The notes below the pieces were generated by a model, which was not told the origin of the DNA, did not search any database, and saw only the letters and a list, made by a program, of their open reading frames with translations. Shown piece after piece: positions 55,293 through 64,000 of a stretch of DNA of 64,000 nt; the stretch's first letter is position 1; the number at the start of each line of letters is the position of its first letter. The DNA is taken from positions 2,810,814 to 2,874,813 of the forward strand of contig CM035315.1 in the NCBI GenBank assembly GCA_002900995.3, given 5' to 3'. Source of the stretch: Ganoderma boninense. Its lineage: Eukaryota > Basidiomycota > Agaricomycetes > Polyporales > Polyporaceae. Made by a program: the position numbers and the translations under genes.

Positions 55293-56807
55293 ATGCAAGG
55301 TTGTCACAACATCAGTCACGAGGTGGAAGCGCCGTGCCAGGTTGCGGACAAAGGGCATTGTTTTCCGTTGGTTGTTCTCCACGAGTTGTCAGTCGCTGTC
55401 GCGATTTTTTCCTCTCTCACCTACCTCATCTTCTGCACTCGCACCATGTCGTATACCTCATCTCTCGTTCCTTCTGCGGATGCCCAATCTGTCTTCGAAG
55501 ACCAACGCGTGCAGATTGATATGCTCTGCGCCCAACTGCTTCATCAGCTTCAACGGTGAGAATTATATGCATTCTCGTGGACAATCATGCTGATGGGAAG
55601 TCAAGCACAATGCGCCCTCTAGGCTTCTCCGACAACCAGACCGAGTGGCACGGAGATGTGCCCCGCATTTTGAAGAGGATCAACATTGAGTATCGTCATG
55701 ATGTAAAGGTGGACATCATAGAGGGAGCCCGTAAGATCCGTCGCACGAAGGTCAACTGGGGTGCTTTTTTGGCACGCTTCACTGCGTGCACGGAGATGGG
55801 TGACACGCTCAGGGACTTATATAACGTTGTAAGTAGCTTTGTTTGAATCGCGCCTGAAGCTCTGCTAACGGTACGGACTTTTGCGTTCCAGCTCCGTGGA
55901 CTCTTTGACGACCGTCGACCCCGGCTAACTCCAACACTGAGGCGTCAGTATAATGACATCGTGCTCACTGCGGATGCTAGCGTGAAGGTCTTCGAACTCC
56001 ATCTGGAGAGCGCTCAGAAGCGCTTCACCGCTCACCAGGCCGCTCTCGAGGTCATGTGTCAGAATGCGGTACGGACCACCTTCTGAATTGTTGGCACTTA
56101 TTTGACTGCTCATCTGAATTTGAACAAGGCGGAGGTACGCATCTTCGCGATGCGACTAGACAATCCTGCTTCCCGGAGCCACAACGTCAAAGGCGTGCGA
56201 CCTCTCCTTGCAGACCTGCTAGCGGACCACGACCGACGTCTGGCACTCCAAGGGCGAGCAGCTAATCTTTATACCGAGCTCGCCGACACTTTGGCTTCCA
56301 ACACGTCCATTCCGAGCCGAGTATTCAACGAGAAGCTCTCCAAGTTCAAAACGATGCTCGCGACCCTTCGAGCACAAGAGACGACTCAGGCAGAGACGCT
56401 CAAGGAAGCTATGGTCAGTGACGCAGCTGTCTATGACCTTTTCGTCCGCCCTAATTATCTCCCACTTGCCACTAGGTCTATTTTGATCGTGCTGCGAGCA
56501 CCCCGGCGGCCTTGACCGGCCTTTGGCAGGGCACCACGGTAGATATCAAGTCTTTGCGTTCAGCTCCTGCCGAATTCAGAGAGATACTCGAGACAATTGA
56601 GATCATGGAAGATGTACGTGTCGACCACCTCCCTACCTGTGGGTCTTTCTGACTACTTGCATTAGCTATCCGTGCCTCTTCATCATATGTTGACTGGTGT
56701 GACGTCGACGCTCAGGCGAGATGTTCCATTGAACGTGAATGGCGACCTAATGGACGCTGCCCGCTTGATATCATCTCTGGGTAGCAGCCTAGGTTCTCAT
56801 TCGTAAG
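55293..56807 (+). CDS. Gene G: membrane-anchored helical protein, unknown
   Basis: The first in-frame ATG is 55293. A membrane helix (VVLHELSVAVAIFSSLTYLIF) precedes a long helical region. Introns at about 55557-55601, 55830-55890, 56070-56129, 56414-56475 and 56614-56667 all keep frame. Helical segments: EDQRVQIDMLCAQLLHQL; HDVKVDIIEGARKI; YNDIVLTADASVKVFELHLESAQKRF; EKLSKFKTMLATLRAQETTQAETLKEAM. It ends GSSLGSHS-TAA at 56805. No domain is recognised; a coiled-coil bundle on a membrane anchor is what can be seen. It is convergent with gene H (654 bp apart), which has the same general plan. Confidence 0.6.
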
Positions 56808-57460
56808 GCCGTCCAGTGGGGGGCGGTCGTCTTGGTGTAATTTGTATGGGTAACGAGGTCTTGAAGTTGGAAGAGTTGCTGCAATCATTGCGAACTTAGA
56901 ATCTCAAATATATCGTCCGATTGGCATATCTCGTCGTGTGATGCCCTCGAGCATGCACCCGCACGTGTATGAGGACTAGAATAAGCTAGTAAACTGCAAG
57001 GTGAGTTTGGGGAAACAGCGCGGACGCATCACTCGCCTAGCGAACGTGGAGGTGGGGCGCGTCTCTGGGAAGGGGGATTCGCTATCGCGGCGCCATCTAT
57101 TAGCGCTTAGGAAGGTTGTCGCCTTGGCCGGTCATGAAAAGGTCCCCCGAGCCAGCTGACTGGGCGCCGCTCGAGTTGCATGGAGGCCCTCGGTTTGGAG
57201 CTTCGACTCCGCCCCACGCAACTGTACTTAATTTGCGAGGGCTCGGAGTTGGTCGCCGTTCCCTTCATCATTAGTTATGAGGTGAACATCATCGCATTCA
57301 AGTATGTCACGCGTCCGGGGTAAGTCTACAATACAAAACGTTCAAATGCATCGCTTGTTGATACAGGCAAGCTCATGAACGAGTTATATAAGATACGGTG
57401 CGCGACTCGGATGGGAGGGGGAAGGTGAAGAAAATCGGAGCTAGATGCCTGCCTCTGTGA
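56808..57460. other. Convergent intergenic region
   Basis: No gene. Contains a hairpin-like GGAGCTTCGACTCC near 57196; a tRNA was considered and rejected. Confidence 0.4.
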
Positions 57461-58905
57461 TCAGCCAATCAAGGCCTTATCGCCTCTACTGCTCTCCTGG
57501 ACCCGCTGTAGGCTTCGCTCGAGGCTTCTGATGTGTACCTCCACAGGGATGTACTCGTGTGCGCTTGCCTGAACCCCAAGTTCTTCACGAAGCTCTGTCA
57601 AGTCCGCATCCACAACTGACAACGCTTGAACGGTTGCGGCGATGTAGGCGGAAGCGAGTGCTCGATACTCCTGAACGCTCTGCAAAACCGACGCACGATC
57701 GGCCAGTTCTCGCAAATGGCGCCTGTTCCCGCCAAGGAGTGTCCATAGTTGCCACAAGAGCTCGTCCTTGGCGAAGGCCGTGTCAAGAGCTTCGTGTACA
57801 CAGAGAGCGTGTATCGTTAAGAGGCGCTCTTCCAGGAGGTCGAGTTCCGCCCACACCGAGGTTGCCTCGGCAAGGATTGCTGAAAGCGAGGCTGAAAAGC
57901 TTGCCATGGATGTCTGGAACGTGTGAAGTACTGTGGCCTGAAGGCGTGTGTTGCCCTTCTTGTATGCGGTGTCTATAAGACGGAGCGCGTAGGTGTTGTG
58001 TGCGATAATCCTAATACTATATCAGCATGGATGGCACTATCAAAAGCTCACTTGGCCTTACCTGTCAATTGTACCGTGGATCTTAGACATCAAGAGCTGC
58101 AAGCCGCGCCCGGTGCGGCGGGCATCGACGGAGAATAAGGAGAGTGTGTTGGCCAGCGGTTCTTTCGTCGTCAAATTGCTCGCCTTAACCAGAACGACTA
58201 GGTCTCGGATGGCAAGTTCCGCATGCTTCACGTTGACTACAAGCTCGGAATTGGTTGTTGATCCGGCAACCAGCTCATCAAAGGCACGTTGTTGAATTGC
58301 GAGTAGGCCGGCGAAATCGGCACGACCTACAGTCGCAACAGGGAGTGTGGCGCAGTGAGGGATGACAGCGGGGATGAACGGAAGACTGCACACGTTGAGG
58401 GAAGGAAGGGCCGGGGTAGAGCAAACCATCGGGAGCTTGCAGAGGTCGAAAGATACCATGGCGGCCTGCGCCGATCGCCAGAGGGCAGCGGTTCCGAAAG
58501 AAACAAACGAGACCATGAAAAGGCCCGCGAGGAAGGCGACGAGAGGAAGGGTTAGGCACAACGATGCGCTGATGATGACCCTGATAATGCCACAGATGAC
58601 AGCAACACCTCCGGCGAAGGTAGTGACGACTGCACGGCGCATCAAGCTGAAGATGAAGAGGGAAACGCCGACGACACGTTGGACGGCAAGGGAATGTCCC
58701 AATGGAGCAGGGGCGATGGCCTGCTGGGTTACAGACATGAGCATGGGCTAGGAGTTGACGAGATGGTGTAGAATACTCTGCGTACCTCGTTATGGCTGGA
58801 AGAATCCACGCTAGAAGGCGAAGGGGGGGAGGATTCCATATGGTCGGGCGGTGCTTCGCCCGAAGGCGAGGGAGGAGAGGTTTTGGCGCGATCGGGGTCC
58901 AGCAT
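57461..58905 (-). CDS. Gene H: multi-pass membrane protein with helical C-terminus, unknown
   Basis: ATG at 58905; introns near 58743-58787 and 58016-58064. After a Ser/Pro-rich first exon, exon 2 has three to four membrane helices (VVGVSLFIFSLM; VVTTFAGGVAVICGIIRVII; LTLPLVAFLAGLFMVSFVSF). Long amphipathic helices follow (LAIQQRAFDELV; VKHAELAIRDLVVLVKA; SVWAELDLLEERLLTIHALCV; VVDADLTELREELGV). Stop TGA at 57461. The frame is intact. No known domain; a cluster of membrane helices followed by a helical bundle could be a membrane-remodelling or scaffold protein, but that is speculation. The overall plan resembles gene G. Confidence 0.65.
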
Positions 58906-59365
58906 AACTGGCAGACAAGGGCAGAGAGGATTCGATATGAGCGGAGAATGATCTGCGGGATGGATAGGGAGGAGGAGCTTGTCGTCGGGAGCCTTCAGGC
59001 GAGTCCTTATATAACTTGAAACCCTGACCGGCGTTAGGGACACGTCCTTCGCAACGACGTTAGCTACCTTAGTAGTCGAAAGAGCGACAAAGTCGGTAGA
59101 TGGGCGATCAATACGAAGTGGCAAAGTTAATAATCGCTTTGGCGCAGGGCCGCATTCATTGCCTATTGTTTCATCGCAGCCCGACAACGCCACGATAAGA
59201 TGCGGTTGTACTATCAACAAACGTAGTGGTAGCATATTGTCCACTATGTCCCATCCTCCGGGGCAAAAGCTGTTTCAACAGTCCCGTTCGCTGGAATGGA
59301 ATTGAGTCTTTGGTGGAGCCGATATCAGTACAGGACTCACCAATGTCGGGGGGGCCGGATGCCTC
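58906..59365. other. Intergenic between genes H and the small gene
   Basis: A minus-strand frame stays open here upstream of gene H's ATG, to about 59244, but it has no start context or family resemblance. It is taken as promoter/leader sequence. Confidence 0.35.
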
Positions 59366-60128
59366 CTAGGATGTCCGACCAACGCCGGCGGCGGGACCAA
59401 GCTCAGGCACAGTGGCCGATACATCCTCTCTGTTGTCCCCTACATCTCCAGCCGTGACGGAAGGACTAGGAGCGACCTCGTCCTGAACGGACGCACGATC
59501 GGCTTCGTGCTGGAATTCCTGCTGGAAAACATCCATGAGCCGGTCGACCATCCTGATACGGCGATACAGGACTTGTGATTTCGCCTCGGCGATGGCTCGC
59601 ACGCAGTCAGCGAAGTCGAGGGCATCAGGAAACTTGAACCGGTAAAACCTCCAGCCTCCTTGGAGGATACGAGACTGCCTAGCAACCCGAATGATGCCAG
59701 TCATCTAGAATGCCAAACCACATGAACCATTGACTAGAGATGCAAAGCAAAGCAGGGAGCGTACCTCGATCTCTTCAAACCAGAATGTCTCGTCGATCAC
59801 CTCTAAAAATTCGGGCAAAGACGTGCTGTCCATCTCGGCTGCAACGAAGCCCCCTGGAACAATCCACGTTGGAACCCTTCCATTCTTTGATAGAAGCATG
59901 CACTTACACTGCGCATGAGCCAGCTCCGCGACCATGACACGCATAGATGTCCACTCCTCGTCGCCATCGGGATCAAGCCCAGCAATGAACTGAGCCACGT
60001 TGGTGGAAAATGCAACATGTGCAGCAGGATCGCTGCATTTGTTTCCGTTCAATAAGGTGGAAAGGTACCCTAGGTAGGAGAGAGCATAACACACACCGGG
60101 AATTCAGGATGGTGGAGGCGGTGGCCAT
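59366..60128 (-). CDS. Small unknown protein (about 230 aa)
   Basis: ATG at 60128 with a short first exon (MATASTILNS). Introns at about 60031-60094 and 59701-59763 keep frame. The protein reads DPAAHVAFSTNVAQFIAGLDPDGDEEW, then ELAHAQCKCMLLSKNGRVPTWIVPGG, FWFEEIEMTGIIRVARQSRIL, WRFYRFKFPDALDFADCVRAI, and an acidic/Ser-rich tail ending TAG. It is cleanly open, with conserved-looking aromatic and acidic residues. I do not recognise the family. No signal peptide or membrane helix. Confidence 0.6.
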
Positions 60129-60689
60129 CTCATTCAAGAAGGTGATAAACCGGGGCCAAAGAGGATGAGCAGTGGAGGCTAAGGGGCACTGGCTTTAGGG
60201 AATAACAAACACGGAGGACTCCATGTCTACCAGACGACCAGGACAAAGCATGGTGGACAAAGCAAGAAAGAGTTGCTTGTGGGGTGTGTAACGAGCAGAC
60301 AGAAGCGGAGTGGAGGTGTGCACAGTGTGCAGCCGATTGCGGATGCCGGAAAAGCCTGGACGAGCGCTAGCCTCCAGCCTGCTTCTGAGACCTGGGGCCT
60401 GAGGCCTGAGGCCCTCCCTTCATTGACCGCACATCCGGATCGCTCCCCGCCATTCTCTCTGCCAATATCCTTGCGTCGTTCTCTTAGACCAAACCGGTCA
60501 TTTAGCGTCGCGATTTTCTTTCACCAATCAACACGAGTATCCATGAAGAGGTCCAAAAGCGCAAAGTTCGGCGCAAAAGAGAACCAAGTTGTTTGTTTTG
60601 AATGATGTGGGTGCTTTATTAGGTCTCTAGTCCGGGAGCCCCATCCTCACCAACCTACCCCTCTCCCCCATCCGAACCGTCCAGCCCGC
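60129..60689. other. Divergent intergenic region
   Basis: Lies between the minus gene starting at 60128 and the plus gene starting at 60690. No gene recognised. Confidence 0.4.
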
Positions 60690-61899
60690 ATGTTAGCCGT
60701 TGTTATCATCCTCCTCCTGCTTTATATCGTGCTTCGCCACGACCTGCTTCGGAGGGCTCATCCTCAAGCTCGCGATGGTCCCAAACCCGATCAGTTGATC
60801 GTCCCTCAAGACGCCAACCGCGCTGGCCGCAGTGCGTCTGGGGTGGAGCTCAGCTATGTTGCTCAGTACGTGATCACTTTGTTCATCGATGCGATGCAGA
60901 GCTCTCATTTTGGTGTTCAAGACCTTCGTCATTGACTCTCGCGGCGAAGCAGGCGAAAGCCACTGCTAACCGTGTGGCCAGTTCATCGTCGTCCGGCAGA
61001 GTCCAGTCTCGTCGACAGTCTCACGTGTCAACAAGGCTGGCTTCGCAGTCTGGTGTGGCTTCCGGGGACGCCGATATGTCTCCCTCTACGGTTGTTCCTG
61101 CAGGTTCTCTCTCATCGCTCGGCACCTCCTTCGTCAGGAAGTTTGCCGACTTGAAGGTTAACACGACACAATCTCGCCTTGCCTCACCGGATGGAGCGAG
61201 CCGTCCGGGTCCGCAGACTAGCTCTGCGCGACGCGGTCGCACTCTGTCTATGTCTACCCTGTCGACTCCCCCTTGCTCTCCGACTTCCTCCCCCTCCCCT
61301 ACTGCCTTGCGAACTCCCATCGGACCCAGACTCCGGTCCCTTGGCGGTCAGAGCGCTGTTGTGAGTACCTAGTAAATTTTCGGTCCTCCGCGTCCTTTCC
61401 TACTCCTCCTCCGCAGGATTTCGCTCTTTACAAGAAGAAGACACGCGTTTTGACGAAATCGCCCCGGAAGCCACAGACGAAGGTGGCCGGGAAGATCCGC
61501 GCTGAGATGGCCGCTGACTCGACCACGGTCACCACCTGGTTCTACAAGTTGTCGATGAATGCCGAGTTGCTGGCCGTTCCCCTGACCTAGCGAACCATCC
61601 CGAAGGCCTTGCTCTGGGTGACCTCTACTTCGATAGAGCCGGCGGCGTTTGCCAGCTGTGGCTTTGGCGCTTGGACGAGGTCGGCGTACCACACTGGACG
61701 AAAATTCCGGTCGGTTACGAACGGGACGACGGCAAGCATTTGATCGTGACGCGGAAGAACCACCTTTTGTCATGGGTCACGCCTTCGTACTACAGGCAGG
61801 TTGGGAGCAGTTGTGAGTATATCTGCATCTCTCGTGATGGTCTGTGCCTTACTCATGCCATGCAATGGTTCTACAGTTAGCGAAGGCGAGGAATTCTGA
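60690..61899 (+). CDS. GDLF-family gene C: single-pass membrane protein, possible frameshift
   Basis: ATG 60690. A very N-terminal membrane helix (VVIILLLLYIVL) is followed by RHDLLRRAH. Introns are near 60867-60950, 61362-61418 and 61815-61876. The middle is Ser/Arg/Pro-rich. Exon 3 gives DFALYKKKTRVLTKSPRKP and WFYKLSMNAELLAVP. The C-terminal domain (LANHPEGLALGDLYFDR, WLWRLDE, WTKIPVGYERDDGK, LSWVTPSYY) lies in the -1 frame relative to that exon, so a one-base change has occurred around 61576-61590 (CCCC run), unless an unusual splice was missed. TGA at 61897. Paralogue of genes A and B. Confidence 0.65.
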
Positions 61900-62234
61900 A
61901 ATTCGTGACACATCCTCTTCGAGGATGCGGGTACACACGTCTGGTATGCAATAGTCTCGGTCATAGCGTTCTTGGCACACCGGCTCCCCCTACGACATTG
62001 CCGTTTAATTCTCTTGTCTCCGGACCACTATTTCCCCTCTCCTCCTCCCCCCTGTGCTTTTTCGGTCCGTCCTTTTTGCCGTTTTCCTGGACACTTCGCT
62101 CTTCTGTGAATAGACAATTGTGTTTGATTACTCTGAATGCATGGCTGCCTTCTCTGCAGTGGGGCACGATGAGCGTGGACGAGTCCGACGGAGGATAGCC
62201 AACCCGAGTGGGGTCGAGCCGAGCGCTTGAGATA
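61900..62234. other. Intergenic
   Basis: Pyrimidine-rich, no gene seen. Confidence 0.4.
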
Positions 62235-63225
62235 GCGGATTGTTCCGGACCGACCGTAGCCGAAGCGGGTCGGCGGGATCGACGTGTCCTCCTGCCTTGG
62301 CTGGCACCGTCAAGCATGACGACCCCGCCTTGGCTCCCGATGCGCTCTCACTCGCCCCCATCATCTCGGTCGACCTGCAAGGGCACTCTGTGCACCCTTG
62401 CGGTGACGGTCCGGCTCGATTGGCTCACCTCCCTGGAGGCGTCGGCGGGCGAGACCTGAGCAGGGGTGGGAGGAGCACGACCGTTGCGCTGGCCGACCCC
62501 CGACACACTTCGGCCACACTCTCGGACTCCGTACTCCCCATCGCCGCGATCTCAACATCTCCACCCTGAAGATAAGGCAAGACTCGCTCACTGCTCTTGA
62601 AGGCGTCACCTGGTGGAGCCCGAGCAGGGTGTCCCCACACATCGAACGTATGTACGTGTTTTCTCTGTTGGAACATGGTCCGCTGGGGGTACTGACTTTT
62701 TTCTCTTGGCCAGAGTCGGATAGCTGGGCCTGAGGGTTAGAGCTCCAACTTCCGGGGCCCTCGCGGTCGGCGACATCACCACGTCCACACTGTCCTCTGT
62801 TTCGAGTCTCATTCCGTTCAGTTTGCTTCCCTCTGCTCTCCTTCGCTTTCAGCTGCTCTCCTCCCTCGATCCACTTTCTGCCGCTCTCTGTCGCTCACCG
62901 CCGCTCTCCATCACTCGCCGTCGCTCTCTACCTCTCGCCTTCCCTTTCCTCGCTCTCTTCTGCTGTCCTTTACTCCCCTCCACCATTCTTATCCCTTGTT
63001 GTCTTCCTCTCCACACTCGTCACTTCTCACCTTTGATTTCTCATTACTACATTGCACGCTCCTGCGCCACATTCGCCTTCGCTCCGTGCCGCTAGTGCTG
63101 CTTTCGCTTTGGTAAGTGCCTTCAAGTTCCACGGCATCTCTTTACAGCCCTGGTATCTAATGGTGGGCACGCCAATCCCTATCTCGCCCAGGTTGGTGGA
63201 GCATATCGAGTCGCGGTGCCAGTGC
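62235..63225 (+). repeat. Dispersed repeat, copy 4 (type I)
   Basis: Shares the 480 bp core with the other three copies and the extra 3' part (62710-63225) with copy 1, including the leader and an intron with GTAAGTG and TTTACAG. It is the copy with the fewest TpG/CpA changes and is directly followed by a coiled-coil gene, so it probably shows what copy 1 looked like before deletion. Confidence 0.85.
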
Positions 63226-63916
63226 GCTCATCATGTTCAAGGCCCCGACGCCACCGCAGAAGACTCCCCCACATTCCCCGGACAAAGACCCCTTCAGCGC
63301 GCAGCCTGCTACGCCTCTGGCTCTGGGGTGGCCCCGACCCCACCACAGATTGTGACAACGCAGAGCTGGACCGCATCCCGCGAGGAAGACCTCATCCGCT
63401 CATTACGCACCCAGCTCGCACTGCAGATGGTACTCTGTGCGCAATTCGAGGAAGACCTGCGCAGCAAGGATGACGTGATGCGGATGACGCAGGGCCGGGT
63501 GGAGGAGGGCGAGCGGGAGGTCGAGAGGCGGTGGAACTTCAACCGGGGCAACCACAGGCAGATCACGTAGTAAGCAGTACTCACGGTTGCTGGAGGAGCA
63601 GGTGGACTGGAGTAAGAGCATGGAGCGCAGCGCGACGGACGAGGTGTCGAACATGGCGCTGCGCTCACTGTACCGGCGAATCGAGGAGCTGGAGCGGCAG
63701 CGGCCCAATCCCCATCCTACCTCGGGTCCTCGCATCCCGTGGCATCTGCATCCACTCTTTCCCTTCACGTCTGCGCCATCTCAGCCTCTGTATGCAATCC
63801 TGCACTGCACATGCCTCACTCTCAAATCTCGCTTGCTCCGTCCATCCATGATCTGTCCTCGTCGTCGCTTTTGTCTGTTGTTGCTTAACGCCCCCACGCT
63901 CCGGACGTCGAGGTAA
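63052..63916 (+). pseudogene. Coiled-coil protein of a large dispersed family, frameshifted
   Basis: After the intron at about 63113-63190, one frame gives SWTASREEDLIRSLRTQLALQMVLCAQFEEDLRSKDDVM and GRVEEGEREVERRW, a long coiled coil. It ends at TAG/TAA (63568-63573). The same coiled coil resumes in another frame: LLEEQVDWSKSMERSATDEVSNMALRSLYRRIEELERQR. Together these match the pattern of a coiled-coil family that I recall as strongly expanded in polypore genomes. A frame change of one base near 63525-63570 breaks it. Repeat copies 1 and 4 carry its upstream part. The window ends soon after. Function unknown. Confidence 0.6.
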
Positions 63917-64000
63917 GGAAACACCTCATGCTTAGAGCAGTCAAGACTTCGAAAAGCCTTACTAGCTCCAATTCTAGATCTTGCCTCCCATTCTTTACCT
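63917..64000. other. Window end
   Basis: Nothing recognisable in the last bases; a possible splice donor (GAGGTAAGG) lies at 63911-63919. Confidence 0.3.

Noticed and set aside
57180..57240. Possible tRNA arm (GGAGCTTCGACTCC)
   Set aside because: The loop has six bases, not seven, and no D or anticodon arm could be drawn upstream.
1..64000. CRISPR arrays, bacterial operons, Shine-Dalgarno sites
   Set aside because: Introns, retrotransposon and gene families are eukaryotic; no regularly spaced short repeats with unique spacers.

Overview
This 64 kb window is nuclear DNA of a filamentous basidiomycete, most likely an Agaricomycete. The genes carry many short (about 45-70 nt) GT-AG introns and sit in a GC-rich, gene-dense context. 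The recognisable families are typical of mushroom-forming fungi: an F-box protein with a CxxC knuckle, a Tnp2-type transposase, SUN-domain proteins, a KDM3-like JmjC protein, an HPD-motif protein and an RBR fragment. A repeated coiled-coil gene resembles an expanded family I associate with Polyporales, so that order is my best guess, from memory only. No rRNA, tRNA or CRISPR was seen.

Left part (1-35.9 kb), almost all on the + strand: decayed fragments (1.4-2.8 kb); a WD40 protein with a C-terminal membrane anchor (3.0-4.6 kb); a long Ser/Pro/Thr-rich HPD-motif gene broken by three TGA codons (5.0-10.0 kb); a gene of a three-member 'GDLF / WKKIPVGY' family split by a 6.5 kb Ty3/gypsy chromovirus (10.1-17.9 kb); an ariadne-like RBR pseudogene (18.9 kb); SUN gene 1 (20.2 kb); large gene D interrupted by a hAT-type MITE (21.6-25.0 kb); repeat copy 1 (27.5 kb); the F-box gene (29.3 kb); the second GDLF gene (32.2 kb); and a coiled-coil gene (33.9 kb).

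Right part: a Tnp2 transposase with one nonsense codon (36.1-40.3 kb); an unknown gene and a 412 bp miniature LTR element (40.6-41.9 kb); then a 10.5 kb block bounded by a nearly identical inverted repeat (42.3-43.4 and 53.8-55.0 kb). That block holds gene E (paralogue of D), SUN gene 2, WD40 gene 2 and the JmjC gene. Beyond it lie two membrane/helical genes (G and H), a small unknown gene, the third GDLF gene and repeat copy 4 with a coiled-coil gene.

Three themes stand out. (1) A SUN gene followed about 0.3-0.4 kb later by a D/E-type gene occurs twice, in opposite orientations, with a WD40-anchor gene in each neighbourhood. This looks like an ancient duplicated module, possibly acting at the nuclear envelope. 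(2) Transposons repeatedly inserted into host genes with clean target-site duplications, and the chromovirus shows Tf1-like self-priming features and a -1 frameshift site. (3) Sequence decay is strongly patterned: differences between the four dispersed repeat copies fall almost wholly on CpG sites, and all nine internal stop codons in otherwise conserved genes are TGA.
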